A stretch of DNA of 64,000 nt from an uncultured Bacteroidales bacterium (GCA_900319005.1 ONMV01000004.1:1-64000); one strand, 5' to 3'. Shown: positions 17,187-25,593, counted from the stretch's first letter. The notes: a model not told the origin generated them from the sequence alone. Program-made: numbers and translations.

Positions 17187-18224
17187 CTTGTAGCCCCGCT
17201 GAATTGGGGACTCGGACACGCGAGTCGGTGCGTACCCCTTATACAACGTCTGTTGGACGAGGGACATGAGGTTATCTTAGGCGGAGATGGTGAGAGTTTG
17301 ACCTTGCTGCGCAGGCATTTCCCGAAACTTCGATATACCTATCTGGCACCCCTTAACTTGCGTTACAGCGCAGGGAAAAGTCAGGTCTGGGCGATGCTCA
17401 AAGCATTGCCTAAACTGCTCATCTGGTCCATCAAGGATCACTTGATGCTCCAAGCCCTTCTGCGCGAAGAGCATATCGATTGTATTATCTCTGACAACCG
17501 GTTCGGGTTGTATCTAACAGCGAAGCGGTCTAATAGTCCGAAGGACGGTCCCGCTTCTAACAGCGAAACGGTCTATATCACCCATCAGCTCCATATCAAG
17601 CTGCCGAAAGGTTGGCGATGGGCGGAGAGAATTGCCTCGCGTCTTCATGCGCGCGTGTACACGCACTATAATAAGGTATGGGTTCCGGATTATGAAGACT
17701 TCGCGAAGAGTCTTGCCGGCGAACTGAGTCATCCCCAATTATCAATTATCAATTATCAATTCTCAATTCTCAATTATATAGGCCCGCTGAGTCGATTTAG
17801 TCTAACGGAAACGCGGTCTGACCATGAAACGGATCAACAACGTAGTGGCCTAACTGGCGAAGCCGGTCTATTTGACGTTGTAGCGGTATTGAGCGGTCTG
17901 GAGCCTCAACGCACGGCGCTGGAGAAAGAGATTATCGCGCGCTATCAGAATACCAAAGAGCAGGTTCTGATCGTGCAGGGTTTGATGCACCGACCCTCCA
18001 CCCGTATCAAACGCGCTAATCTGACGATTGTGCCGACGATGGGCGATGCCGAACTGATGGCGGCGATGAAAGGAGCAAAACATATCATCGCGCGGTCGGG
18101 ATATTCCACTATCATGGATTTGGAAACTTTGGGAGTAATGGAAAAGGCCGAATTAATACCCACTCCCGGGCAAACAGAGCAAGAATATTTGGCATTTTGG
18201 CTACAAAATCGCACTTCTAAGTAA
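17160..18224 (+). CDS. MurG-like glycosyltransferase with several in-frame repeats
   Basis: The N-terminus (YLVAPLNWGLGHASRCVPLI) is the glycine-rich acceptor-site loop of GT-B glycosyltransferases of the MurG/MJ1255 type, and the C-terminal donor site is seen as HIIARSGYSTIMDLETLG. It probably transfers a sugar to an envelope lipid or glycan; donor and acceptor are unknown. The annotated ATG at 17160 is part of a family C repeat; an ATG at 17175 (MTKYLVAPL) is a possible native start. Three more tracts are inserted in frame: SNSPKDGPASNSETV (17514-17573), PQLSIINYQFSILNY (17736-17777) and SLTETRSDHETDQQRSG (17800-17868). Some could impair folding, though they fall between the two lobes. Confidence 0.75.
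   Translation: MVNDHMTKYLVAPLNWGLGHASRCVPLIQRLLDEGHEVILGGDGESLTLLRRHFPKLRYTYLAPLNLRYSAGKSQVWAMLKALPKLLIWSIKDHLMLQALLREEHIDCIISDNRFGLYLTAKRSNSPKDGPASNSETVYITHQLHIKLPKGWRWAERIASRLHARVYTHYNKVWVPDYEDFAKSLAGELSHPQLSIINYQFSILNYIGPLSRFSLTETRSDHETDQQRSGLTGEAGLFDVVAVLSGLEPQRTALEKEIIARYQNTKEQVLIVQGLMHRPSTRIKRANLTIVPTMGDAELMAAMKGAKHIIARSGYSTIMDLETLGVMEKAELIPTPGQTEQEYLAFWLQNRTSK
17514..17573. repeat. Repeat family E inside the glycosyltransferase, copy 1
   Basis: Units of the form ctaacagcgaagcggt and ctaatagtccgaaggacggt have short internal dyads. They are read as NSPKDGPASNSETV. Confidence 0.7.
17736..17777. repeat. Heptad repeat family A inside the glycosyltransferase
   Basis: Six heptads (caattat x3-4, then caattct x2) give 42 bp, read in frame as QLSIINYQFSILNY. 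The coding strand carries the stop-free caattnt orientation. Confidence 0.9.
17800..17868. repeat. Repeat family E inside the glycosyltransferase, copy 2
   Basis: Diverged ctaacggaaacgcggtctga-type units sit 22 bp after the family A array. They are read as LTETRSDHETDQQRSGLTGE. Confidence 0.65.
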
Positions 18225-18240
18225 AAAAAATGCTCAAAAA

Positions 18241-18272
18241 TTTGCGTATATAAAAAAAAAGCTGTACCTTTG
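18241..18272 (+). promoter_or_regulatory. Bacteroidota-type promoter for tRNA-Glu and rpsT
   Basis: TTTG (18241-18244), 20 bp, TACCTTTG (18265-18272). The tRNA begins about 80 bp downstream and rpsT about 275 bp downstream, with no other promoter seen between them. Confidence 0.75.
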
Positions 18273-18285
18273 CACGCTTTTTCGT

Positions 18286-18341
18286 CCAAATGGCATTGAC
18301 TAAATGGTTAGATAAATGACCAAATGGTAAATGACCAAATG
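18286..18341. repeat. Repeat family C, intergenic copy before tRNA-Glu
   Basis: Tandem aaatggtaaatgacc words lie between the promoter and the tRNA, within the predicted transcript. Confidence 0.75.
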
Positions 18342-18352
18342 CGAAAATTGGA

Positions 18353-18424
18353 GGTGCCATCGTATAACGGTTAGTACTCAAGATTTTCATTCTTGCAATA
18401 GGGGTTCGATTCCCCTTGGCACTA
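18353..18424 (+). tRNA. tRNA-Glu (anticodon UUC)
   Basis: The cloverleaf can be drawn by eye. The acceptor stem GGTGCCA pairs with TGGCACT (G-U at the end). The anticodon stem is CAAGA/TCTTG with loop TTTTCAT, giving anticodon TTC. The T arm is AGGGG-TTCGATT-CCCCT. The CCA end is not encoded. It precedes rpsT and probably shares its transcript. Confidence 0.93.
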
Positions 18425-18547
18425 CAAAGACCTTCCCTAAAGTCAAGTCCCGAGGCAAATCCTCTCAATGCTGAGGGATATTACTAAAACCCGCCCGAAT
18501 GGCTCGAATGATCGACTAAACTTGGGCGATAAAACAAATTAAACAAG

Positions 18548-18802
18548 ATGGCAAACCACAAATCATCTTTGAAGCGTATTCGCCAAACGGCAGCGCGCAA
18601 AGCACACAATCATTATTATGCAAAAACCGCACGTAATGCTGTGCGTGACTTGCGCAAGACTACGGACAAAGCAGCAGCTGCTGCAGCTCTGCCTAAAGTA
18701 AGTTCTATGCTCGACAAACTGGCTAAGCGTCACATTATTCATAACAACAAAGCTGCTAACCTCAAATCGAAGTTGGCGCGTATGATTAACAAACTCGCTT
18801 AA
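18548..18802 (+). CDS. rpsT: 30S ribosomal protein S20
   Basis: This 84-residue, strongly basic helical protein matches S20, a 16S rRNA-binding assembly protein of the small subunit. The typical N-terminus [14 protein letters not shown] and the C-terminal [20 protein letters not shown] motif are present. It lies behind tRNA-Glu and is followed by a strong terminator (18823-18854). Confidence 0.97.
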   Translation: MANHKSSLKRIRQTAARKAHNHYYAKTARNAVRDLRKTTDKAAAAAALPKVSSMLDKLAKRHIIHNNKAANLKSKLARMINKLA

Positions 18803-18822
18803 TACGCACGTTTAGGTCAAAC

Positions 18823-18854
18823 GGAAGAATCACGAGAGTGGTTCTTCTTTTTTT
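18823..18854 (+). terminator. Rho-independent terminator of rpsT
   Basis: The inverted repeat gaagaatcac-gaga-gtggttcttc is followed by a run of eight T. The AraC promoter starts just after it. Confidence 0.85.
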
Positions 18855-18876
18855 GTTTACTTTTTTGTACAAATAT

Positions 18877-18907
18877 TTTGGTAATTCAAAAAAAAGTAGT
18901 ACCTTTG
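18877..18907 (+). promoter_or_regulatory. Bacteroidota-type promoter for the AraC-type regulator
   Basis: TTTG (18877-18880), 19 bp, TACCTTTG (18900-18907). It decides the start of the next gene, since upstream in-frame starts would lie inside the promoter. Confidence 0.7.
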
Positions 18908-18933
18908 CAGCGAAAATAGATACTTTTATTAAG

Positions 18934-19779
18934 ATGAAAGAGAATAATATCCCTGTTGTTGATTGCCCGTATGGCGATTATATGATCGGTGACGCGAGTG
19001 GAAAACTGATGAATGAGTATGGTCGTTTCCCGTGTAAAATCAAATGCGGCGTGTACGCCTTATTAGTACGAGGTACAGCGCGTGCGACGATTAACGTAAC
19101 CGAATATGAATTCAAGCAGAATGATATTCTTCTGCTGGAACCGGGCAGTTTCTTCTTTATCCGGAATTGCTCGGAGGATGCGTTGGTCTATTGGATTGTT
19201 TTTGGCAGTAAGTTCCTTGAGAAATATACGGTCAACAACCGAATGACCCTCTCTTCGCTCCAACTCCATTCGCCGAAGATCAGCGTCAGTGACAATCATG
19301 CCCAAGTGCTTTGCTCTATGTACGACACGATTGTGGCAGCGCTCAATGCCGAACCGACGATGCTCGATAGCGAGAAGATGGTGCATATCTTCAACTTGCT
19401 GCAGACTTCTTATACCAAGTACGCCCATGAGCAGGAAGAGTATCTCATCAAACCGCTGGACCGCAAGACGGAAATCTATCAGGATTACTGCCAACTCGTT
19501 TTGAAGCACTATCACGAGTGGCATCATGTGAGCCAGTATGCCGACGCAATGCGCTTGACCCTCCCGCACCTCTGCTCGACGATCAAGGCGGTGGGTGAAC
19601 GTACTGCCGGCGACATCATCATCGAAGCCATCATCACCGACGCCAAGTCGCAGCTCAAGATCACCAATTTCCAGATCAAAGAGATTGCCTTGAACCTCGG
19701 TTTTGATAATGTCGCCTTCTTCAACCGATTCTTCAAATCCCACGTAGGTCAAACCCCCAAGGCCTACCGCAACTCATAA
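18934..19779 (+). CDS. AraC family transcriptional regulator
   Basis: The start is set at the ATG at 18934 because the frame extends upstream only through the promoter. The N-terminal part is cupin-like (IKCGVYALLVRGTARATINV, then QNDILLLEPGSFFFI), suited to a small ligand. The C-terminal 100 residues hold the double helix-turn-helix of AraC proteins (IKEIALNLGFDNVAFFNRFF, then GQTPKAYR). The first HTH is weaker (YADAMRLTLPHLCSTIKAVG). It is a single-gene unit, convergent with rfbB; no adjacent target operon indicates the signal sensed. Confidence 0.88.
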   Translation: MKENNIPVVDCPYGDYMIGDASGKLMNEYGRFPCKIKCGVYALLVRGTARATINVTEYEFKQNDILLLEPGSFFFIRNCSEDALVYWIVFGSKFLEKYTVNNRMTLSSLQLHSPKISVSDNHAQVLCSMYDTIVAALNAEPTMLDSEKMVHIFNLLQTSYTKYAHEQEEYLIKPLDRKTEIYQDYCQLVLKHYHEWHHVSQYADAMRLTLPHLCSTIKAVGERTAGDIIIEAIITDAKSQLKITNFQIKEIALNLGFDNVAFFNRFFKSHVGQTPKAYRNS

Positions 19780-19797
19780 ATTGCATATCCCAAATAT

Positions 19798-19825
19798 AAA
19801 GGGCGCTGATTTTCAGCGTCCTTTA
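19798..19825. terminator. Bidirectional terminator between the AraC gene and rfbB
   Basis: The inverted repeat aaagggcgctga-tttt-cagcgtccttt lies between the convergent genes. The right arm includes the last codons of rfbB, and an A/T run flanks each side. Confidence 0.7.
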
Positions 19826-20946
19826 TACATCTCTTCGTAATATTTCTCGTAATCGCCGGAGGTGATGTTGTCCAGCCATTCTTGGTTATCAAGGTACCAC
19901 TGAACGGTTTTCTCGATACCTTCCTCGAACTGAAGGCTCGGCTCCCAGCCCAACTCTCTTTGCAGCTTCGTCGAGTCGATCGCATAGCGCATATCGTGTC
20001 CCGCACGGTCGGTAACATACGTAATGAGGTCGAGGTCAGCGCCCTCCGGACGACCTAAGAGTTTATCAACGGTCTTGATGATGGTCTTGATGATATCGAT
20101 ATTTTTCCACTCGTTGAATCCGCCGATGTTATACGTCTCAGCGATCTTGCCTTTGTGGAAAATGAGGTCAATCGCACGGGCATGATCGACCACGTAGAGC
20201 CAATCGCGCACGTTCTCACCCTTACCATAAACCGGCAGCGGTTTGCGATGACGGATATTATTGATAAAGAGCGGAATCAGTTTCTCGGGGAACTGGTACG
20301 GACCGTAGTTATTCGAGCAGTTGGTGACGATAGTCGGCATGCCATAGGTATCATGGAAAGCCCTCACGAAATGGTCCGAAGACGCTTTGGACGCCGAATA
20401 GGGCGAGTGGGGGTTGTACTTCGTTGTCTCATAGAAAAAGTCCTCCCCGTACGCCAAATGATGCTCGCCGGATGACGCTTTGGTGGTGAAAGGCGGCTCA
20501 ATGCCCTCAGGATGGGTCAACTGCAATGCCCCGTACACCTCATCGGTCGAGATATGATAAAAACGCTTGCCCTCAAACTTCTCCGGAAGAGACTCCCAAT
20601 ACAGCTTGGCTGCCTGCAGCATAGACAGCGTTCCCATCACATTCGTGCGGGCAAAAGTGAAAGGATCCTTGATGGAACGGTCCACATGGCTCTCTGCCGC
20701 CAAATGAATCACTCCCGTCACGTGCTCTTCCTGCATCAACGCATAGATGGTGTCAAAATCGCAGATGTCTGCCTTCACAAACCGATAGTTAGACTTGTCC
20801 TCGATGTCCTTGAGGTTCGCCAGATTACCGGCGTAAGTCAGTTTGTCCACATTGATAATACGATAGTCCGGGTACTTGTTCACAAACAGACGTACCACGT
20901 GACTTCCGATAAATCCGGCTCCGCCGGTGATGATGATTGATTTCAT
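19813..20946 (-). CDS. rfbB: dTDP-glucose 4,6-dehydratase
   Basis: RfbB converts dTDP-glucose to dTDP-4-keto-6-deoxyglucose, the second step of dTDP-rhamnose synthesis. It is an extended short-chain dehydrogenase: the NAD-binding GGAGFIGSHVVR is at the N-terminus, the YSASKASSD catalytic Tyr-Lys pair is in the middle, and STDEVYG and NNYGPYQFPEKLIPL are further signature motifs. The length of 377 residues is normal. Its ATG overlaps the birA stop as ATGA, so it is translated with the dacB-birA group. No rfbA/C/D genes are nearby. Confidence 0.95.
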   Translation of the reverse strand: MKSIIITGGAGFIGSHVVRLFVNKYPDYRIINVDKLTYAGNLANLKDIEDKSNYRFVKADICDFDTIYALMQEEHVTGVIHLAAESHVDRSIKDPFTFARTNVMGTLSMLQAAKLYWESLPEKFEGKRFYHISTDEVYGALQLTHPEGIEPPFTTKASSGEHHLAYGEDFFYETTKYNPHSPYSASKASSDHFVRAFHDTYGMPTIVTNCSNNYGPYQFPEKLIPLFINNIRHRKPLPVYGKGENVRDWLYVVDHARAIDLIFHKGKIAETYNIGGFNEWKNIDIIKTIIKTVDKLLGRPEGADLDLITYVTDRAGHDMRYAIDSTKLQRELGWEPSLQFEEGIEKTVQWYLDNQEWLDNITSGDYEKYYEEMYKGR

Positions 20947-21692
20947 ACTACAAATAGTATCTCTTTAAAATGATATTTCTTTTCTCCTTGAGCCGTTCGG
21001 AGTACTAACTCGCCTTGCTTTGTGATGTCTGCTATAGAAGCCTTAAATGCCTCTTTCGGCTGCTTGGTGAGTATGCGGCTCGGTGTCAGGTTGACTTCCC
21101 GCTCGGCAAATAACCATTCGCCTTCACGGCGATATAAATGCCTGCGGTAGTATTCCCAAATGTCTTCTTGGCGCATCGTTTGCACCTCATGTATTTTGTT
21201 CATCAGAGTCGTCATCAGCGCATCGATGTCGTACTCTTTGCCTGTGATCTGTTTGAGCGAAACAGGATTTGGTGCATCACTTTTCCATTCTGTTTGGTTC
21301 ACATTCAGCCCTATGCCGGCGATAGAGTATTTCACTTCATTCCCGATGATCGCGTTCTCAATCAGGATACCAGCTAATTTCTTATCGCCCCAATAGATAT
21401 CGTTCGGCCACTTGATGGTTAATTGAGAATTGAGAATTGAGAATTGACAATTAATCATTCTATGTACTGCCACACTGGTAATCACATTGAGTTCGAATAA
21501 GTTCGCACGCGGCGGTAAGAGGATCGAGCACAGCAGGTTCTTGCCATCCTCGCTCTCCCATCCGTTGCCTGTCTGCCCGCGGCCTGCCGTCTGAAAACCG
21601 GCGTACAGGTATTCCTCCCCTTCGGGCCATTCGCCTTTCACCAGCATCTCTTTCAGCAGCGTATTGGTACTATATGTCCTCTCAACTCTCAA
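20943..21692 (-). CDS. birA: Biotin-[acetyl-CoA-carboxylase] ligase
   Basis: BirA activates biotin to biotinyl-AMP and attaches it to the carboxyl carrier protein. The catalytic loop AGRGQTGNGWESEDGKNL and the KWPNDIYWGDKKLAGILIE motif are present. The N-terminal DNA-binding domain is absent, so it is a monofunctional ligase, as usual in this phylum. The start is a TTG at 21692 that overlaps the dacB stop as TTGA; both lie in a heptad repeat. A second heptad array (21418-21455) is inserted in frame directly before KWPND, encoding NCQFSILNSQLT, next to the biotin-binding site. Confidence 0.92.
   Translation of the reverse strand: MRVERTYSTNTLLKEMLVKGEWPEGEEYLYAGFQTAGRGQTGNGWESEDGKNLLCSILLPPRANLFELNVITSVAVHRMINCQFSILNSQLTIKWPNDIYWGDKKLAGILIENAIIGNEVKYSIAGIGLNVNQTEWKSDAPNPVSLKQITGKEYDIDALMTTLMNKIHEVQTMRQEDIWEYYRRHLYRREGEWLFAEREVNLTPSRILTKQPKEAFKASIADITKQGELVLRTAQGEKKYHFKEILFVV
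21418..21455. repeat. Heptad repeat family A inside birA
   Basis: On the birA strand, tcaattc heptads are read as NCQFSILNSQLT, placed between HRMI and the conserved KWPND motif. The coding strand again holds the stop-free orientation. Confidence 0.9.
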
Positions 21693-21702
21693 TTATCAAT
21701 TA
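21681..21702. repeat. Heptad repeat family A forming the dacB stop and birA start
   Basis: Heptads of attgata/attgaga type lie across the gene junction. The overlapping TTGA in the array gives the TTG start of birA (21692-21690) and the TGA stop of dacB (21691-21689). Confidence 0.8.
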
Positions 21703-23068
21703 GTCCAAGCAGGTATTTTTGAATCACATGTTGTATATTTTTCGCCTTACCGGGCGCGGAGTTGATGAGCACCGCAAAGACCCACGTCTCTCCGTTGGGG
21801 GCGTCAATGTATCCGGCGAAATTCTTTGTGCCGGCTATCGTTCCGCTCTTGGCGTGAATACGTCCTTCAAGGGCTGTCCCTGCGCATAGAGAAGTCAGGG
21901 TTCCTGTTTTTCCGCTGATCGGCAGCGATGCCATCCATGCCTCTTTGTTCGGACTGTTGTACATCACGGTCAACAATTGTACCAGCGCTTTGGCACTAAC
22001 GGCATCTTGCGGCGCCAAACCACATCCGTCTTTGATGATAGCGTTCTGTACGGCTACACTTCTGCGGCGCCAGTAATCACGCAGCAGGTCCTGACTGTTA
22101 TGGATCGTGCCGGGCAGCGTATAGCGTGTACCAAGGTATCGGAAAAGGGTCTCGGCATAGAGGTTGTTCGAGTTGATATTCGTCTCCTTGATGATCTCCG
22201 AAAGCGGTTCTGAATAATGGATATACAGCTCATGTCTTGGTGGGGTCAATGGGTTATAATCGGGTTCGTACGTGGCGTCCCGATAGACGATGACCCCCGA
22301 TTCGCGTAACCGTGACGTCAGATGACGCGCTAAGAGCAAACCCGGGTTTGGCAAATCGCCTTTGATGCCAAACGTACCGAGGTTAGATGGCACCACACCG
22401 GTCAGGTAACGCTCGCGGCTGTACGGCAGTCCGCTCACGAAAGCACCGTCATACTGGATGCGGTCACAGCGAACACGGTTGATAAACACAATGTCTTCTA
22501 CCTTCGGCTCGGTGCCCACCACTGTCGCTACACTGCCGGGCTCACCGCTCTTGAGCACGATATTCATCGTGTTGCCGTAATAATTGAGCGCGAAGATACC
22601 CGGTGCATAGTAGTTTCCCGCGTCCTCGCAGAGCCAATTAGGGTTCTGAGCCTCGCCGTCCAGCATCGTCATGTCCGCTATAACCGCCCCGTGAATACGC
22701 GTGATACCCGCAGCTTTGATCGCTTTGACCCACTGGTTGAGGAATGCGGTCCGACCTTTCCAACCCAACGAAGGATCACAGCCACCACGGATATAGAGGT
22801 TGCCGTAGAGAACGCCGTTATCGATCGTACCGGTGTACTCGAGAATGGTAGGAAACCGAAAACCCGGACCGAGGGTCTCCAAGGCTGCCGAGGTAGTCAG
22901 CAGTTTCATCACGCTTGCCGGTGGCACTACTTTGTCCGAACGGTGCTCATCAATAATCTCACCCGTATTGAGGTTCTGGACCAATACGGACATATTCGCC
23001 TGACTCGTTAACGGATGAGTCAGCAAGATGTTAATGGATAATAATATAGCGCAGAGAAAACTAAACAC
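21689..23068 (-). CDS. dacB: D-alanyl-D-alanine carboxypeptidase/endopeptidase (PBP4, S13 family)
   Basis: This periplasmic peptidoglycan hydrolase removes the terminal D-Ala or cuts cross-links. The three penicillin-binding motifs are visible: SVMK (catalytic Ser, PPASVMKLL), SNN (NINSNNLYAETL) and KTG (ISGKTGTL). A signal peptide precedes them (LCAILLSINILLTHPL). The start is a GTG at 23068, placed just after a repeat array (23073-23105) that fills the spacer from the Nfn fusion. The length of 459 residues fits the family. Its stop lies in a heptad repeat shared with the birA start. Confidence 0.92.
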   Translation of the reverse strand: MFSFLCAILLSINILLTHPLTSQANMSVLVQNLNTGEIIDEHRSDKVVPPASVMKLLTTSAALETLGPGFRFPTILEYTGTIDNGVLYGNLYIRGGCDPSLGWKGRTAFLNQWVKAIKAAGITRIHGAVIADMTMLDGEAQNPNWLCEDAGNYYAPGIFALNYYGNTMNIVLKSGEPGSVATVVGTEPKVEDIVFINRVRCDRIQYDGAFVSGLPYSRERYLTGVVPSNLGTFGIKGDLPNPGLLLARHLTSRLRESGVIVYRDATYEPDYNPLTPPRHELYIHYSEPLSEIIKETNINSNNLYAETLFRYLGTRYTLPGTIHNSQDLLRDYWRRRSVAVQNAIIKDGCGLAPQDAVSAKALVQLLTVMYNSPNKEAWMASLPISGKTGTLTSLCAGTALEGRIHAKSGTIAGTKNFAGYIDAPNGETWVFAVLINSAPGKAKNIQHVIQKYLLGLIDN

Positions 23069-23072
23069 TTCC

Positions 23073-23105
23073 TTTGTACTTTGTACCTTGTCACTTTGTC
23101 ACTTT
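23073..23105. repeat. gtgacaa/gtacaaa repeat filling the Nfn-dacB spacer
   Basis: On the minus strand, two gtgacaa words and two gtacaaa words (spacing 7-8 bp) run from the last codons of the upstream gene to the dacB start. The stop codon at 23091 is the TGA of a gtgacaa unit. The same words recur at the AsmA gene stop (50222-50250). Confidence 0.75.
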
Positions 23106-25445
23106 CTCCAGATACTCATGCATCGCCTTGGCTGCCTTTCGTCCGTCGCTCATCGCGAGGATAACAGTAGCACCGCCACGCACAATATCACCACCGGCGA
23201 AGATCGTCGGGATAGCCGATTGCATGCCGTCGTTGACCACAATCGTTCCTTTCTTGCTGATCTCCAAGCCCTCTACGGACGATGGAATGAGCGGGTTAGG
23301 ACTCACGCCTACCGCTACGATCACGAGGTCAACCGGAAGAGTCACGGTTTTGCCTTCTACGGGTACAGGACTGCGACGACCGCTCTCATCGGGTTCGCCT
23401 AACTCCATCACTTGCAGCACTGCCTCGTTCACGCGTCCGTTCTCGTCGGCATGGTACTCGATGGGGTTATGAAGTGTCATGAACTCGATACCTTCCTGTT
23501 TCGCGTGGTGTACTTCCTCCACACGAGCGGGCATCTCTTCTTCCGAACGGCGGTAGATGATCATCGCACGCTCTGCTCCCAGACGTTTCGCGGTACGAAC
23601 GGCATCCATCGCGGTGTTGCCACCACCGATGACAGCTACGTTCTTGCCGTACAGAATCGGCGTGTCCGTCTCAGGATTAGAGGCGTCCATCAGGTTCACA
23701 CGGGTCAGGTACTCGTTACACGACATCACGCCGTTCAGGTTCTCGCCCGGGATATTCATGAATCGCGGCAGACCTGCGCCTGAACCCACAAAGATACCCT
23801 TGAACCCTTGCTCTTCGAGTTCCTTGACAGAGATGGTCTTGCCGATGATCGTATCTGTATGGAACTGCACGCCTAACGCACGCAGACCCTCTATCTCTAT
23901 ATCGACTATATGGTTCGGCAAACGGAACTCGGGAATACCGTATTTGAGTACACCGCCTATCTCATGCAGCGCCTCAAAAACGTGTACCTCATATCCGTAT
24001 TTAGCGGCATCGCCGGCAAAGGTCAGACCCGCAGGGCCACTACCCACAACGGCGATTTTCATCATTCCATCATTGAGCGGCTTTGCCGCGCTCATTCCAT
24101 CATTATGCGCTTGCGCATTCGCATAGTCTGCGCAGAAACGCTCGAGGTATCCGATTGCTACTGCCGGATGACCCATCTTCAGATGGATGCACTGACTCTC
24201 GCATTGTTTCTCCTGCGGACACACACGACCGCACACTGCCGGCAGAGACGAACTCTCTTTGATGACTGCTGCTGCTCCGAGTACATCGCCCGTCTCCAGT
24301 TTCTTGATGAAGCCCGGGATATTGATATTCACCGGACAACCCTGTACACAGGTCGGGTTCTTGCAGTTCAGGCAGCGATGACTCTCCGTGATTGCCTGCT
24401 CGAACGTTAGACCTTGGTTCACTTCCTCATGCAGACTCTTTACACGCACTTCCGGTCGTAACTCCGGCATCTGAACCCGCGGAATAGCCACACGGTCTTT
24501 CGGCTTGCCCTCGAAAGGAATGATGGATTGAGCCGCTTCGCTAAATGGTGACGCACCTTTGGTGCTTAATGATGCATCATTGAGCGGCTTAGCCGCGCTC
24601 ATTTCATCATTGAGCTCGCTCTGTGAGCGCTCATTATATTTCTCCATCGCCTCCATCTCCTCCGCCTTGAACGCTTTCATGCGGCTCAGCATCTCATCCC
24701 AGTCCACACCGTGCGCATCGAACTCAGGTCCATCGACACAGACGAACTTCGTCTTACCGCCTACTGTCACGCGGCAGGCACCGCACATACCGGTTCCATC
24801 GACCATGATCGTGTTGAGCGATGCCTCGGTTGGGATAGTATATTTGGCGGTCGTGAGTGCCACGAACTTCATCATGATAGCCGGACCGATGGTGATACAT
24901 TTATTGACGGTCTCGCGGTTGATGACTTCTTCTACGCCGACGGTTACGACGCCTTGCTTGCCCATTGACCCGTCATCGGTCATCACAATCAACTCGTCCG
25001 ACCATTGTGCTAACTCATCTTTGAGGATGATCAGGTCTTTGTTGCGGGCAGCAAGGACGGTGATGACCTTGTTTCCGGCTTTCTTGAGCGCCTCAGCAAT
25101 AGGCAACATCGGAGCTGCGCCCACACCTCCGCAGGCACAAACGACCGTGCCGTAGTTCTCAATACGCGTGGCACGACCCAGAGGACCAACGATGTCATGA
25201 AGGTACTCACCCGGGTTCATGGCTAACAATTTGTGCGTCGAGACGCCCACCTGCTGAACGACCAGAGTGATCGTCCCTTTCTCTATATCTGCGCCCGCGA
25301 TCGTCAGAGGTACACGCTCCGAGTTAGCGTCCACACGAATAATCACGAAATGTCCGGCTCTGCGGCTACGCGCAATGAGCGGAGCTTCAACGATGAGCTC
25401 CGCTACATTGGGCGAAAAGAATCTTTTGGAAATGATCTTGTTCAT
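23091..25445 (-). CDS. Fused NfnA-NfnB-like ferredoxin/NAD(P)H oxidoreductase
   Basis: This is a fusion of two flavoproteins. Residues 1-280 are a ferredoxin-NADP reductase/PyrK-like module: an FAD fold, the NAD-binding ACGGVGAAPMLPIAEALK, and a C-terminal 2Fe-2S ligand set in GTGMCGACRV...FVCVDGPEF. Residues 330-784 are a GltD-like module with Fe-S Cys motifs (CLNCKNPTCVQGCPVNINIP, CGRVCPQEKQCESQC), FAD-binding VVGSGPAGLTFAGDAAKYGY and NADPH-binding VIGGGNTAMDAVRTAKRLG. Fused NfnAB-type enzymes couple NADH, NADPH and ferredoxin; some are annotated as glutamate synthase small subunit. No large glutamate synthase gene is adjacent. Family F repeats encode the linker between modules (24520-24636) and a second insertion before the FAD motif (24061-24119). 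The stop lies in a repeat. Confidence 0.88.
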   Translation of the reverse strand: MNKIISKRFFSPNVAELIVEAPLIARSRRAGHFVIIRVDANSERVPLTIAGADIEKGTITLVVQQVGVSTHKLLAMNPGEYLHDIVGPLGRATRIENYGTVVCACGGVGAAPMLPIAEALKKAGNKVITVLAARNKDLIILKDELAQWSDELIVMTDDGSMGKQGVVTVGVEEVINRETVNKCITIGPAIMMKFVALTTAKYTIPTEASLNTIMVDGTGMCGACRVTVGGKTKFVCVDGPEFDAHGVDWDEMLSRMKAFKAEEMEAMEKYNERSQSELNDEMSAAKPLNDASLSTKGASPFSEAAQSIIPFEGKPKDRVAIPRVQMPELRPEVRVKSLHEEVNQGLTFEQAITESHRCLNCKNPTCVQGCPVNINIPGFIKKLETGDVLGAAAVIKESSSLPAVCGRVCPQEKQCESQCIHLKMGHPAVAIGYLERFCADYANAQAHNDGMSAAKPLNDGMMKIAVVGSGPAGLTFAGDAAKYGYEVHVFEALHEIGGVLKYGIPEFRLPNHIVDIEIEGLRALGVQFHTDTIIGKTISVKELEEQGFKGIFVGSGAGLPRFMNIPGENLNGVMSCNEYLTRVNLMDASNPETDTPILYGKNVAVIGGGNTAMDAVRTAKRLGAERAMIIYRRSEEEMPARVEEVHHAKQEGIEFMTLHNPIEYHADENGRVNEAVLQVMELGEPDESGRRSPVPVEGKTVTLPVDLVIVAVGVSPNPLIPSSVEGLEISKKGTIVVNDGMQSAIPTIFAGGDIVRGGATVILAMSDGRKAAKAMHEYLEKVTK
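24061..24119. repeat. Repeat family F (ccatcattgagcggctt) inside the Nfn fusion, copy 1
   Basis: Palindromic units (gagcggcttt-gccgcgctc) flanked by attccatcatt are read in frame as AHNDGMSAAKPLNDGMM, directly before the FAD-binding GSGPAG motif. Confidence 0.85.
24520..24636. repeat. Repeat family F inside the Nfn fusion, copy 2 (interdomain linker)
   Basis: Several units, including gagcggctt-agccgcgctc and gagctcgct-gtgagcgctc hairpins, are read as SELNDEMSAAKPLND and SLSTKGASPFSEAAQS. The tract falls exactly between the NfnA-like and NfnB-like modules. Confidence 0.85.
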
Positions 25446-25446
25446 A

Positions 25447-25593
25447 AAATATATTTACGATTTACAGATTTCCGATTTTCGATTTATTGACGATTCGCCG
25501 CTTCGCGGGATTTTCGATTTACGCTACGAACAATCGTCAATTATCCTCAATCGTCAATCAATCGTACCTCGTCAATCGTCCAATCGTCAATTA
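25447..25593. repeat. Spacer-filling inverted heptad element (family B), copy 1
   Basis: Tandem ttgacga/tttacga words fill the spacer from the deoC stop to the Nfn start. Words on one side are inverse complements of those on the other, so the transcript could fold back. The 37-bp core at 25555-25591 is identical to those in copies 2 and 3. It ends 2 bp before the deoC stop codon. Confidence 0.9.

Noticed and set aside
23091..25445. Reading the Nfn-like fusion as part of a glutamate synthase
   Set aside because: No large GltB-type subunit is adjacent, and the N-terminal 2Fe-2S reductase module is not part of glutamate synthase.
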